From Rubripirellula lacrimiformis (GTDB taxonomy: Bacteria; Planctomycetota; Planctomycetia; Pirellulales; Pirellulaceae): 64,000 nucleotides of DNA. Every line of letters begins with the position of its first letter. The stretch's first letter is position 1. The stretch is taken from the NCBI RefSeq assembly GCF_007741535.1, contig NZ_CP036525.1:1922001-1986000 (forward strand), given 5' to 3'. Positions 42,077 through 51,454 of the stretch are shown here, in pieces. Under the pieces are notes generated by a model. The model did no database searches. It saw only the letters and a list, made by a program, of their open reading frames with translations, and was not told the origin of the DNA. Made by a program: the position numbers and the translations under genes.

Positions 42077-44017
42077 ATGATTCGTTCAGGTCCGTCAGTC
42101 GGTTTGCTAGTCCTGCATTTCAGCGGGTGCTTTATATTTAGCCCTTGGCTGGCGATCGCCGAGGACCGAATGGAGCTCGGTCAGATCGTGCGTGATGCAG
42201 CGGATGAACTTAACCCAGATGCGCTGCCGACACGCGTCGAATGTGCCACCGAATTTGCTGCATCCGTCACGGAGGCGACGGATTTCGTGAGCTCGCCGAG
42301 TTTCGAGGCCAGCGGCGCAGGCTGGCTCGACTACCTTCAGCTCGCGGCAATGGCCGATGCGGTCGAGTCCGAAGTTGGTGTGCATCAGCAGATCGAGCTT
42401 GCGAGTGAGCTGCGTCGACGTTTGATCGGTCCTATTCCGGGTGTTGAACTTTCGCCGCTCGTGAAGCTTCGTGAGCAGGCAGAGTGTTATCGGCTGGCAC
42501 TCGCATGCAGCGACCGCGAACCGTTTATCCGTCACCTGCGGACGCAGTTGATTGAAGTCGCAGAGCAGCTGGAAGCCAGCCGCAGTGTCGGTCTCAGTGC
42601 TGATCCGAGTACCGATCCCAGTGTGGGCACACCGAAGCTAACCGCAAAGGAAATTCGGTTGGTGTCACAAGTCATAGCGAGGCTTTCCGCCTTCCATCAA
42701 TCAGGCGCCAACATCGACCGTATCCGCCGCATCTTTTCGCACCCAAATTGCGTGCTCACTTTCTCCGAAGGGTTCGTGCAACAAGCGATTGCTCGCTCGA
42801 TTGTCGAGACACGACCAATTAACGACTGCATTCTGGGAACTCGGATTGTGGGGCAAGCGAACGTTCACGCGACCGTCTCGGTCGACCTGCAACCTTCGGA
42901 CTCGGGTTCTCGATTGACGCTCCACTTAGACAGTCAAATGACCAATCGGAGTCGCGGCTACCACGGACCAGTAGCGATGAACATGGTCGGCGGAGGTAGC
43001 GCGACTGCATCACGAACACTGTTGTTGAGCGATCATGGTGTGGCATTTCAGCAGGTTCAAGTCCAAGCAAACTTGACAAATCAGATCCAATCAGTGGACC
43101 ATCCGTTGCCAATTGTTCGGCGAATTGCCAAACAGCGCGCCGCCAAGCAGAAACCGCAATCCGACCGGATCGCAAAATCAAGAGTGGAAGCCCAGATTCG
43201 CGACCAGTTCACAAAGCAAACCGACTCTGCTGGCACCATGCGACCCGACGACTTGTTGGAGCCCCTGCGACCTTGGCTGCGTCGATTCGCCGTCAGTGAG
43301 CCTGACAGAACTTGGGGGTCGACAGACCAATCCCTGTTCATTCAAGGACGCTTGTTGCACGATGACCAGCTGGCCAGTCCGGTTGCACCGCCAGCATGTT
43401 CGGCGGATTACGACGTTGCAATTCAAGTCCACGAAACATGCGCCAACAATGTTCTGAAAACCTACATGTCCGGCAAAACGTTTTCGGAGGAAAACATTGA
43501 CTTGTTGGCTTGGTTGAATGGTCGTGGACCGCTGGTTCAGCTGCCCATCGAAATCGAAGTGAAGGCGGCGGATCACGTTGCAATCGAAGTGCATCCCATC
43601 ACGCCAAAGTTCCAGATCAAGTTGGCGGTCGAAAGTCCGGTGTTCTTCGAGGCGAGAGAAGGACGCGTCGTCATGGGGGCTCACCTGGCACACATCGTTG
43701 AAGACGGTACGGCACCAATCCACGATATCGAGCTGCGTGCAACCTACCGCCCGCAACGGCAATCCGATGGCCATTACCATTTGGCGCGAGAACACGAAAT
43801 CAATGTGGATGGGCCAGGAACTGGGGGACTGAACGAAAAGCAAAAAACGCTGCTTGCCGAGGTGCGCGATGCGGTGCAACGGGCGCTGCCGCTACAGATC
43901 GCCGACCAATATTTCATGCTGCCGTCCCAAGTTCCCGTAGCTGCGTTCAAAGACCGGCACTTTCGTCCCAGCGTGATGGAAGCCCAAGACGGATGGCTAA
44001 CGATCGCCGTGCGATAG
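42077..44017 (+). CDS. Secreted hypothetical protein
   Basis: The chosen start (MIRSGPSVGLLVLHFSG, 42077) gives a signal peptide with likely cleavage near AIAED; earlier in-frame Mets (42005, 42011) would only lengthen it. The mature protein of about 615 residues starts with a helical region (to about residue 300) and continues with beta-rich repeats (ATVSVDLQPSDSGSRLTLHLDSQMTNRSRGYHGP; LPIEIEVKAADHVAIEVHP). No catalytic motif is seen. The layout recalls large periplasmic planctomycete proteins of unknown function. Confidence 0.75.
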   Translation: MIRSGPSVGLLVLHFSGCFIFSPWLAIAEDRMELGQIVRDAADELNPDALPTRVECATEFAASVTEATDFVSSPSFEASGAGWLDYLQLAAMADAVESEVGVHQQIELASELRRRLIGPIPGVELSPLVKLREQAECYRLALACSDREPFIRHLRTQLIEVAEQLEASRSVGLSADPSTDPSVGTPKLTAKEIRLVSQVIARLSAFHQSGANIDRIRRIFSHPNCVLTFSEGFVQQAIARSIVETRPINDCILGTRIVGQANVHATVSVDLQPSDSGSRLTLHLDSQMTNRSRGYHGPVAMNMVGGGSATASRTLLLSDHGVAFQQVQVQANLTNQIQSVDHPLPIVRRIAKQRAAKQKPQSDRIAKSRVEAQIRDQFTKQTDSAGTMRPDDLLEPLRPWLRRFAVSEPDRTWGSTDQSLFIQGRLLHDDQLASPVAPPACSADYDVAIQVHETCANNVLKTYMSGKTFSEENIDLLAWLNGRGPLVQLPIEIEVKAADHVAIEVHPITPKFQIKLAVESPVFFEAREGRVVMGAHLAHIVEDGTAPIHDIELRATYRPQRQSDGHYHLAREHEINVDGPGTGGLNEKQKTLLAEVRDAVQRALPLQIADQYFMLPSQVPVAAFKDRHFRPSVMEAQDGWLTIAVR

Positions 44018-44159
44018 GCCTTGCCTGCGGTTCGGTTTCGCAACGGAAAGGACTGCGGGCGAGTTTCGCTACGGTCGTAGCAAGGCAGCGATGGCACGAA
44101 ACATGCAAAGCTCAGAGGTGAAATTAACCAAACTCATCCCTCATCAATCAAGCGTAAAC

Positions 44160-45053
44160 ATGGCAAACAAATCGAAGCAACGCGGCAAGTCGGACGACAA
44201 CCAACAAAGGCCCAAGCAAGAACAGGCGAAGCAGCCTGGTGAACAATCTGAGATGACTCCCGCGCCGATCACCGTCCGCGAAGACTACGTAGGTAGCAGC
44301 AGGTTGAAGGGCAAGGCTGCTTTGATCACTGGCGGCGATAGTGGTATCGGACGCAGTATCGCGGTCATGTTCGCTCGGGAAGGTGCGGACGTTGCGCTCG
44401 TGTACTTCGACGAGGATTCCGACGCGGAGGAAACAAAACAATTAGTCGAAGACGAAGGACGCCGGTGTTCGATTCTTTCGGGCGACATCGGTGATCAGGC
44501 TTTCTGCGAAATCGCAGTGCAGAAATGCGTCGACGAATTTGGGCGGTTAGATGTTTTGGTCAACAACGCGGCCGAGCAGCATCCGCAAGAGGACATTCAG
44601 AAGATCACCGAGGGGCAGCTCGTCAAAACGTTCCGCACGAATATCTTCTCGATGTTCTATCTTTGCCAAGCCGCAGTGCCGCACCTGAAGAAGCAGGCCG
44701 GCAGTTCGATCATCAACACAACCTCCGTAACCGCGTATCGAGGCAGTCCCGGTCTGCTTGATTATTCAGCGACCAAAGGAGCGATTGTCAGCTTCACTCG
44801 ATCGCTTTCGCAGAACCTCGTCGACGACGGTATTCGTGTCAACGCGGTCGCTCCCGGTCCAATTTGGACGCCATTGATTCCCGCGACATTTCCAGCCGAC
44901 AAGGTTGCCAAATTCGGTAGCGATGCCCCGATGGGACGGGCAGGTCAACCTGCCGAATGTGGGGGCTGCTACGTTTTTCTGGCCAGTGATGATGCATCGT
45001 ACATGACCGGGCAGGTGCTGCATCCCAACGGTGGCGAAGTCATCAACGGATAA
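44160..45053 (+). CDS. SDR-family oxidoreductase (general-stress type)
   Basis: The start is ATG 44160 ([16 protein letters not shown]). The product has 297 residues, with a Gln/Lys-rich 45-residue N-terminal tail typical of YhdG/YhxC/GsiB-like stress SDRs. The fold shows [39 protein letters not shown], the catalytic Ser (NTTSVTAY) and [11 protein letters not shown] (Tyr, Lys). It is followed 17 bases later by the DUF892 gene, a pairing common in osmotic or desiccation stress operons. Confidence 0.92.
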   Translation: MANKSKQRGKSDDNQQRPKQEQAKQPGEQSEMTPAPITVREDYVGSSRLKGKAALITGGDSGIGRSIAVMFAREGADVALVYFDEDSDAEETKQLVEDEGRRCSILSGDIGDQAFCEIAVQKCVDEFGRLDVLVNNAAEQHPQEDIQKITEGQLVKTFRTNIFSMFYLCQAAVPHLKKQAGSSIINTTSVTAYRGSPGLLDYSATKGAIVSFTRSLSQNLVDDGIRVNAVAPGPIWTPLIPATFPADKVAKFGSDAPMGRAGQPAECGGCYVFLASDDASYMTGQVLHPNGGEVING

Positions 45054-45070
45054 GACAGGGCCGCCGATCG

Positions 45071-45559
45071 TTGAAGTCCCTAGCTGATGCATTTTACGAC
45101 GAGTTGCGAGACGCACTCAGCGCCGAAAAACAACTGGTCAAAGCGTTGCCGAAGATGATGAAGAAGGCGTCGTGCGAAGAGCTAACTGCGGCCATTGAGG
45201 CTCATCTCACAGAAACGGAAAAGCATGTCGAGCGAGTCGAGCAAGCCTTTGAAGAGACTGGCAAAGCGGCCCGTGCGAAGACCTGTGAAGCGATGAAGGG
45301 GTTGATCAAGGAAGCCGAAGGCATGCTCCAAGAAGATGCTGAGCCCGCCGTGAAAGACGCCGTCATCATCGCGTGCGCCCAGAAGGTAGAACACTACGAG
45401 ATCGCCACCTACGGCACACTCTGCACGTGGGCCGAGGCCCTCGGCTACGACAAAGCCCTGAAGTTGCTCAAGCAGAACATCGACGAAGAAGAAACCGCGG
45501 ACAAGAAGCTCAGCGAGATTGCAAAGACAATCAACAAAGACGCCCTGATGGCCGGCTAG
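45071..45559 (+). CDS. Ferritin-like DUF892 protein (YciE/YciF family)
   Basis: The TTG start at 45071 gives 162 residues: [60 protein letters not shown]. These are the conserved DEL..aE.Q and H..ET..H helices of the DUF892 four-helix bundle, with carboxylate and His metal ligands. It probably functions in stress protection with the SDR upstream. No better start exists in this frame. Confidence 0.9.
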   Translation: MKSLADAFYDELRDALSAEKQLVKALPKMMKKASCEELTAAIEAHLTETEKHVERVEQAFEETGKAARAKTCEAMKGLIKEAEGMLQEDAEPAVKDAVIIACAQKVEHYEIATYGTLCTWAEALGYDKALKLLKQNIDEEETADKKLSEIAKTINKDALMAG

Positions 45560-45575
45560 CTCTTGTGATCCACCC

Positions 45576-45608
45576 GCCGTGGCCGATCTCGGCCACGGCC
45601 ATTTTTCC
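45576..45608 (+). terminator. Rho-independent terminator after the DUF892 gene
   Basis: The perfect 10-bp stem GCCGTGGCCG/CGGCCACGGC with loop ATCT is followed by CATTTTTCC. It begins 17 bases after the stop codon. Confidence 0.9.
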
Positions 45609-45622
45609 ATCTGGTTTGTGCT

Positions 45623-46648
45623 CAGCAGCTCCCAGTAGCCGCGTGCGAATGGGTGGTGAGTGTGGGGTGGTGGTGCATTTGAAGGTTGGTCGGGTTGCCG
45701 TGGCCTACTGCGATGGTGATTCGTGCCTTCGAAACTGACGTCCCACGCTCGCGGGGCGCCCCAAACGACAAATCGGAGTGCGAGTGCTCGGCTGGACGTG
45801 TGCGTCACCAGCGCTGAGTCCGAAATCGACGTTTTAGATCGCTGGGGCTACGCCAAGTCTGGTCGATCTTATCCACGAGGCGGCGGAGCACCCATCGCCG
45901 ATCCACTGAGCATCGCCTGCCAAAGTACGGCAAACGATTCAAACACGAAGTGACTCACATGGCTGCGAAGTTTTTCCCGCAATGCTTGGCGACTCTTGAA
46001 CTTCTCCTACACCGAAGCAAACAGCGGGCGGCATGCTTTCTGTACCTAGTCAACCATGAACGCCAAAAACATCAACAGCATCAGTACCGTTGATAGGTCT
46101 TGCTTTCCATGACCGTAGTTGTGTTCAAAGGGGTAACCTCGATTCTTGAGCGTATTAAACGTCTCATTCTCAATCCGCCAGCGACTACGACCTCGTGCGG
46201 CGAATTTCGATAGCAGCGAAGGATCTAACGCGACGTTCGTCAACCAACTGAATCGCTTGCTCACTTCGCCGCTATGACCGTTGTATTCAAAATGCAGCAA
46301 AAAGTTCACTCGCAGAGATTGATTCGACGCATTGAACGCCAGGTCACTGACGGACTGAGTCTCGCTTTGGATGACGCGGTTATCCACCATGGGATAAACC
46401 GTCCCGGATTGTTCTCGCCTGTTCGGGGGACCGATTGAAATCTCCGGCGCAACGTGTCGATGAGTGCATCAGCGCAAAGGAATCGCCGTAACTTGGGAAG
46501 CGGGTGCGCCGGATGGGGCGTGATCGATCGCCTTCGACGAGAGCGAAAGCCGTCCATTGCAGCGTCAACCCCCGGCTCCAATCAAGGCTTCATCGAATCG
46601 CGACACTTATTGATCGCTCGTTGCTTAGCCAACCGCCGGGAACTGCCG
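45623..46648 (-). mobile_element. Internally deleted, non-autonomous copy of the IS4-like element
   Basis: The ends CAGCAGCTCCCAG and ...CCGGGAACTGCCG are decayed versions of the inverted repeats at 1418/3147, and the flanking 500 bases on each side match that element. About 690 bases of the transposase gene (equivalent to 2179-2868) are missing at a TATCC/TTA junction. What remains encodes only the first about 60 and last about 115 residues in separate frames. Confidence 0.88.
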
Positions 46649-46949
46649 GCTATCTACCAAGCCTCTCGCTCCTCATCGTGGAGCTGACACCCTGCTTCAG
46701 GCTGGCGTGTGATCGCAATTCACAGGTCGTCCTTTTACTGGAACTTTCCATGGAAGAAAACGACTGCCGAGCTTCGTGCAACGGTCGACAAGCCCAGGCA
46801 AAACGCGTCTGCGTTTGACAAAAATTTCGGCAAGGATTGACAACTTGATGGATAGCTGTGTTGTGCAGCTATGGGGGTTGCACTCCCATGGCTGCGTGTT
46901 CTTTTCTCTCGCTTCAGATGAACGAGCCTGCAACTTCAACTCGGTGACT

Positions 46950-47411
46950 ATGCCTCCCATTAAAAACCGCAGCGTTCGACTTGCTCGTTTCGCCTTGGTT
47001 ACGCGGATACTCTTCGGACTCTTCCTTGTTGGCACGGGAATCATGACGATGGGCTTTGGGATCAATGGTTACCCCGTTGGCGATCCGCTGGGTGACGTTG
47101 GTCCATTCATGCTCGCGTTAGAAGAAGTGGGCTACCTGACTTTGGGGGTTGGCTTGCTCAAGGCCGTCGCTGGCGACTTGATGTTCTGCCGGCGGACAAC
47201 ACCACTGGCGATCCTTATGACGCTATCCTATGCGTTCAATATGCTGCTCTATGTGATTTTCTTTGCTCATCAATACTTCGTAATCGGTCTTTTGGGTTTT
47301 GGGGCGTGTGCCTTGCTGATCTACTGCCAATTCGATTGGTATCGTCCGTTCTTTGCTGGACCGACGACCGTTTCGATTCCGGGATCGAGGGAGGGTGAAG
47401 ATGCAGTTTGA
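46950..47411 (+). CDS. Small multi-pass membrane protein, first gene of the MarR operon
   Basis: The ATG 46950 (MPPIKNRSVRLARFALVTRIL) gives 153 residues with four hydrophobic segments (about 16-35, 50-75, 82-104, 108-125), a DoxX-like layout. It overlaps the marR-type gene by 11 bases, so it is likely to be regulated with it. Bases 46650-46949 hold no gene. Confidence 0.75.
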   Translation: MPPIKNRSVRLARFALVTRILFGLFLVGTGIMTMGFGINGYPVGDPLGDVGPFMLALEEVGYLTLGVGLLKAVAGDLMFCRRTTPLAILMTLSYAFNMLLYVIFFAHQYFVIGLLGFGACALLIYCQFDWYRPFFAGPTTVSIPGSREGEDAV

Positions 47412-47853
47412 CTCCGAGTCTTCGCCCGGATTTGCAATCGGACGCGTTGCTTATCTGATTCGTTCTGGAATGGCAGCGGTACTGAAGAGTGCTGGCTGGC
47501 CGTCTTCACCAGAGGAAACGCAGGCAATGATATGTTTATTGGATGCCGGCGAACCGCTCAGTATGAACGAACTGGCAGTGCTGATGATTCGTGATCCGAC
47601 GACGGTGAAACGTCAGTTGGACCGGTTCGTTGAACAAAAGTTTGTTGAGCGGAGCATGTCCAGTAAAGACGCGCGCATCGTGATGATCGGATTGACTCGT
47701 CGGGGCGAGCAGAAACTCGCGAACGTTCTCCCCTTGTTGGACGACTTGCGTAAGACGACGTTGAAGGGCATCTCAAAGTCAGAGATTGATTCAACACAAA
47801 ACGTTCTGCTGAAGATGCAGAAGAACTTATCGAAACACATTTCAAAGGAATAG
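47401..47853 (+). CDS. MarR-family transcriptional regulator
   Basis: The start is ATG 47401, within the end of the preceding gene and behind GGGAGGGTG. The 150-residue product has a winged helix: EPLSMNELAVLMIRDPTTVKRQLDRFVEQKFVERSMSSKDARIVMIGLTRRGEQ, including the MarR wing residues SxxDxRxxxxxLTxxG. It probably represses this operon and responds to a phenolic or surfactant-like ligand. The next gene starts 5 bases after its stop. Confidence 0.93.
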   Translation: MQFDSESSPGFAIGRVAYLIRSGMAAVLKSAGWPSSPEETQAMICLLDAGEPLSMNELAVLMIRDPTTVKRQLDRFVEQKFVERSMSSKDARIVMIGLTRRGEQKLANVLPLLDDLRKTTLKGISKSEIDSTQNVLLKMQKNLSKHISKE

Positions 47854-47857
47854 TCTC

Positions 47858-49207
47858 ATGCGAACCACCGCCCTTTTACTCGCGCTTTTGTTAGTCAATG
47901 CACATTCAAGCCTGGCTCAGGAAGCGAGCACCGCGACGGCGCGGCTCACCAAGCAAAATGATCAGTTCGCGGAGGAAATCGTCAACGTTGCTGAGAATGT
48001 TTACACAGCGGTTGGCTACAGTGTCTCCAACGTTTCAATGATTGTTGGCGATCACGGCGTCGTGATTGTCGATACGGGAATGACAGTTGATGACGCCGAT
48101 CGCATCGTGACCGAGTTTCGCAAGATCACCGACAAACCGGTCAAGGCGATCATCTTTACGCACTCACATGGCGACCATACCGGAGGCGTGACCTCGTTTC
48201 TTGGTGCAGAGCGACCGCAAATATGGGCTCACAAAAACTTCGGCAGCGAATACCGTCCATTGACGGATGCTGGTGTTACGTTTCAATCGGTGCGAGCAGC
48301 AAGGCAGGCTGGATTCAAGTTGCCGCCGGAGCAACGGATCAACAACGGCGTCGCCCCGGTTCGATATCCCAAAGCAGGCGGCCATGCGTTTGCATCCAGC
48401 GCCGCGTCGAAACCATCGCAATTTCTGGAAGGTGAACGGCAAACGATCAACGTGGCTGGAGTTGAGCTTGAACTTGTCTCAGCACCCGGTGAAACAAACG
48501 ACGAACTGTTCGTCTGGCATCCGGATAGCAAGGTACTTTTCTCCGGCGACAATTTCTACCGATCGTTTCCGAATTTGTATGCGATTCGAGGAACTCCCAA
48601 CCGTAGCGTTCGCCTGTGGGCAGACAGCCTCAATAAAATGTCTGCCAACAATGCGGTTGCCTTGGTCGGCGGCCACACCAAGCCGATTATTGGTGCAGGC
48701 GAAGTCAAACAAGTCCTCGGCGATTACCGCGACGCTGTGCAGTTCATCCACGACAAAACCGTCGAGGGAATGAACAAGGGAATGACGCCCGACGAATTGG
48801 TCGAGTACGTGAGGCTTCCTGAACATCTTGCCAGCAAAGACTATTTGCAACCGTTCTACGGGCATCCCGAATGGGGAGTGCGGACTGTCTTCAGCCAGTA
48901 CTTTGGTTGGTTCGACGGCAACCCATCCAATCTGTTTCGCCTAACGTTGAAGTCGGAGGCTGAGCGTATTGCCAAGTTGGCGGGTGGAAAAGAGAAGCTG
49001 CTCTCAGCGGCTAAAGACGCGCTCGCTAACGATGACAACCAATGGGCCGCGCAACTTGCCGACCATCTGTTGGCGATCGATAAAGACGACGCGGCCGCGA
49101 AGGAAATCAAAGCAGATGCTTTGACGAAGTTGGCTCGCAACATGGTCAACGCAACCGCCAGAAACTATTGCCTCACCGTCGCTCGCGAACTCCGCGAAGG
49201 GAAGTGA
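47858..49207 (+). CDS. Secreted alkyl sulfatase-like metallo-beta-lactamase-fold protein
   Basis: The signal peptide MRTTALLLALLLVNAHSSLA predicts export. The MBL domain contains VVIVDTGMTVDDADRI, the metal motif IIFTHSHGDHTGGVTSF, ETNDELFVWHPDSKVLFSGDNFYRSFPNLYAIRGTP and LVGGHTKPI, all features of SdsA/BDS1 alkylsulfatases. A helical dimerisation-type region follows (residues 290-445). At 449 residues it lacks the C-terminal sterol-carrier domain of the roughly 650-residue enzymes. It likely hydrolyses sulfate esters of alkyl chains. Confidence 0.9.
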   Translation: MRTTALLLALLLVNAHSSLAQEASTATARLTKQNDQFAEEIVNVAENVYTAVGYSVSNVSMIVGDHGVVIVDTGMTVDDADRIVTEFRKITDKPVKAIIFTHSHGDHTGGVTSFLGAERPQIWAHKNFGSEYRPLTDAGVTFQSVRAARQAGFKLPPEQRINNGVAPVRYPKAGGHAFASSAASKPSQFLEGERQTINVAGVELELVSAPGETNDELFVWHPDSKVLFSGDNFYRSFPNLYAIRGTPNRSVRLWADSLNKMSANNAVALVGGHTKPIIGAGEVKQVLGDYRDAVQFIHDKTVEGMNKGMTPDELVEYVRLPEHLASKDYLQPFYGHPEWGVRTVFSQYFGWFDGNPSNLFRLTLKSEAERIAKLAGGKEKLLSAAKDALANDDNQWAAQLADHLLAIDKDDAAAKEIKADALTKLARNMVNATARNYCLTVARELREGK

Positions 49208-49372
49208 AACCCTTCGGCATCGTTACGGCGTCCGACGTGCAGAGCATTCAGTGAATCCTTCCGTCCCCAGTAGACGCCGATGATGTGCGGGTACTCGCCG
49301 GGCGTGACGTCGTCGCTCGGCCTGCGATGGGGGCCTCGTGAAAATTGACCCATTCAATCACAAAGGGCGACT

Positions 49373-50119
49373 ATGAAGCGACCCAACCCGCGCCTCTTGA
49401 CGGTGCTCCGCAAGAACAAAGTCACCGCGCATCTCTTGCGTCTCACCTTCGGTGGCGAATCAATGGCGACGTTTCCCTCTGGACAGGAAGGATCGTACAT
49501 AAAGCTCATGTTTCCCGGTGATGAGAAACGCCACATTCTCCGAACCTACACGGTTCGCAAACAGCGCGACGGCGAAATCGACGTCGACTTTGCTCTCCAT
49601 GGGGACGGAGGTCTCGCTGCGACGTGGGCGCAGGAGTGTCCGCTAGGGGAATCCATTCTTGTTGGTGGCCCTGGTCCCGGCTCGCTGGTCAATCCAGCGG
49701 CGAATTGGTTCCTTCTGGCCGGAGACATCGCAGCTTTACCCGCATTGAGCGTCAACCTGGAGACGATGCCCCGCGATGCGCGGGGTGCCGCGTTTATCGA
49801 AGTCCCCTCCGAAGAAGACAAACAAGTTCTGGATGCTCCGCGAGACATTCAAATTTATTGGCTCATCAATCCGCATCCGGGCAAACGCCCCGAACTGCTC
49901 CGACAGGCTATTGAAGACTTCGAGTGGGAGAAAGGGCGGCCCTTCGTGTGGGCCGCAAGCGAGTTTGGCACGATGCAGGGGCTTCGCACGTATCTGAGGG
50001 GGACGCGCGGACTTGGAAAAGAGCAGCTTTACCTGTCAAGCTATTGGAAGCTCGGGATCACCGAAGAGGAACACAAGGAGACCAAACGCGCCGATGCCCA
50101 AAAACATTCGGATCCCTAA
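49373..50119 (+). CDS. Siderophore-interacting protein/flavin reductase (ViuB/SIP type)
   Basis: The 248-residue cytoplasmic protein has the FAD-binding RTYTVR (residue 62), the NADPH-domain start NWFLLAGDIAALPALSVNLETMP, EVPSEEDKQ and the C-terminal FVWAASEFGTMQGLRTYLRG...LYLSSYWKLGITEEEHKE, the hallmark of the SIP family that reduces ferric siderophores. The gap 49208-49372 is 165 bases, so it may be in the same operon as the sulfatase. Confidence 0.92.
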   Translation: MKRPNPRLLTVLRKNKVTAHLLRLTFGGESMATFPSGQEGSYIKLMFPGDEKRHILRTYTVRKQRDGEIDVDFALHGDGGLAATWAQECPLGESILVGGPGPGSLVNPAANWFLLAGDIAALPALSVNLETMPRDARGAAFIEVPSEEDKQVLDAPRDIQIYWLINPHPGKRPELLRQAIEDFEWEKGRPFVWAASEFGTMQGLRTYLRGTRGLGKEQLYLSSYWKLGITEEEHKETKRADAQKHSDP

Positions 50120-50318
50120 TCTGTTTCCGGTCGACACGGCTCCGAGGGCTTGTCGCTAATTTGAGTATTGGAAAACGTAGTGCAGGCTGCCGGTCTGCTC
50201 TATGAAGAATGCTGTGCACAGCAAGATGCCAGCGACAAGAAAACCAATTTTGCATTTTGCCCGCAAGAATTTTGTGTGGACGATGCGCTTTCTACGGCGA
50301 TAACGGAGCAGATACAGC

Positions 50319-51059
50319 ATGAACGATGTGCAAACCAGAACCGCAATCGTGACCGGTTCATCACGCGGGATCGGCGCGGCCGTCGCGCAGCGTCTTGCCA
50401 GAGATGGATTCAACATGATTGTCAATTATTCTGGCAGCAAGGATGCCGCGACGGAAGTCGTGAGCAAGATCGAAATCGAGGGAGGCCGCGCTATCGAGGT
50501 CCAGGCGGACGTTTCCGATTCCGCCGCCGTCAAGCGAATGTTCGACAGCGCCGAGGCTGCTTTCGGTGGCGTCGATGTGCTGGTGAACAACGCGGGCATC
50601 ATGAAACTGGCATCGATCGCGAACTGCGACGATGCAATCTTTGATGCCCAGGTCGCTGTAAACTTTAGGGGCACATTCAACGCCTTGCGTGAGGCGGGAC
50701 GTCGACTGCGCGATGGCGGGCGAATCGTGAATTTCTCCACCACCGTCGTCGGGATGAAGTTTGAGACGTACGGCGTATATGCGGGTATCAAAGCCGCGAT
50801 CGAAACGATGACTGCAATCATGGCGAAGGAGATGCGCGGTCGAAACATCACGGTCAATGCGGTAGCTCCTGGACCGACAGCAACCGCATTGTTTCTCGAT
50901 GGCAAGTCCGCCGAACTGGTCGAAGAATTGTCGAAGAGGTCGCCGCTAGAACGACTGGGAACGCCGGAAGATATTGCCAATGTGGTGGCATTTCTCGCCG
51001 GGCCAGATGGAGCTTGGGTCAACGGGCAGACCCTGCGTGCCAACGGAGGCATGGTCTGA
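50319..51059 (+). CDS. SDR-family oxidoreductase (3-oxoacyl-ACP reductase-like)
   Basis: The 246-residue enzyme shows TAIVTGSSRGIGAAVAQRLARDGFNMIVNY (cofactor), VDVLVNNAGIM, the catalytic Ser in IVNFSTTVVGM, YGVYAGIKAAIE (Tyr, Lys) and a C-terminus GAWVNGQTLRANGGMV. The NYSGSK start of strand 2 suggests NADP preference. Last gene of the MarR-linked run. Confidence 0.93.
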   Translation: MNDVQTRTAIVTGSSRGIGAAVAQRLARDGFNMIVNYSGSKDAATEVVSKIEIEGGRAIEVQADVSDSAAVKRMFDSAEAAFGGVDVLVNNAGIMKLASIANCDDAIFDAQVAVNFRGTFNALREAGRRLRDGGRIVNFSTTVVGMKFETYGVYAGIKAAIETMTAIMAKEMRGRNITVNAVAPGPTATALFLDGKSAELVEELSKRSPLERLGTPEDIANVVAFLAGPDGAWVNGQTLRANGGMV

Positions 51060-51454
51060 GATTCTGCTCCAGACGTATGCTTCTGATCTGAATTGATCCG
51101 TCCAAAAATGACTCTAGACAATGATCTCACCCCGGCCTTATGCCATTTCCACCCACCGATTCGACGGAAGAACCTTCTTTTTTAGCTATCAGGATTGCTG
51201 CCCAGTCCCATCAGCAGTCAACGTATTCGATAGGCGCATAGCTAAACCTTATTGGTTTCGTTGATGCACAGTCACTGCACCCTTCAGATATCATGATCTA
51301 GAAAGCCATGGATGCTACATCTGTCGCGTTGGTGTCAGTTTGCGCTCAAACAGTACCAGTGATTGGCGCCTCAAACGGTACCAGTTGATCCCGCACCCCG
51401 ATCCCTTGTCCGATGGTGGGTTTTCACATCCGAAAACTCAGCGGCGAGGGCCAC

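Noticed and set aside
43178-43879. 233-codon open frame opposite the secreted protein at 42077
   Set aside because: It lies entirely antisense to a longer frame with a signal peptide; composition is typical of a shadow frame.
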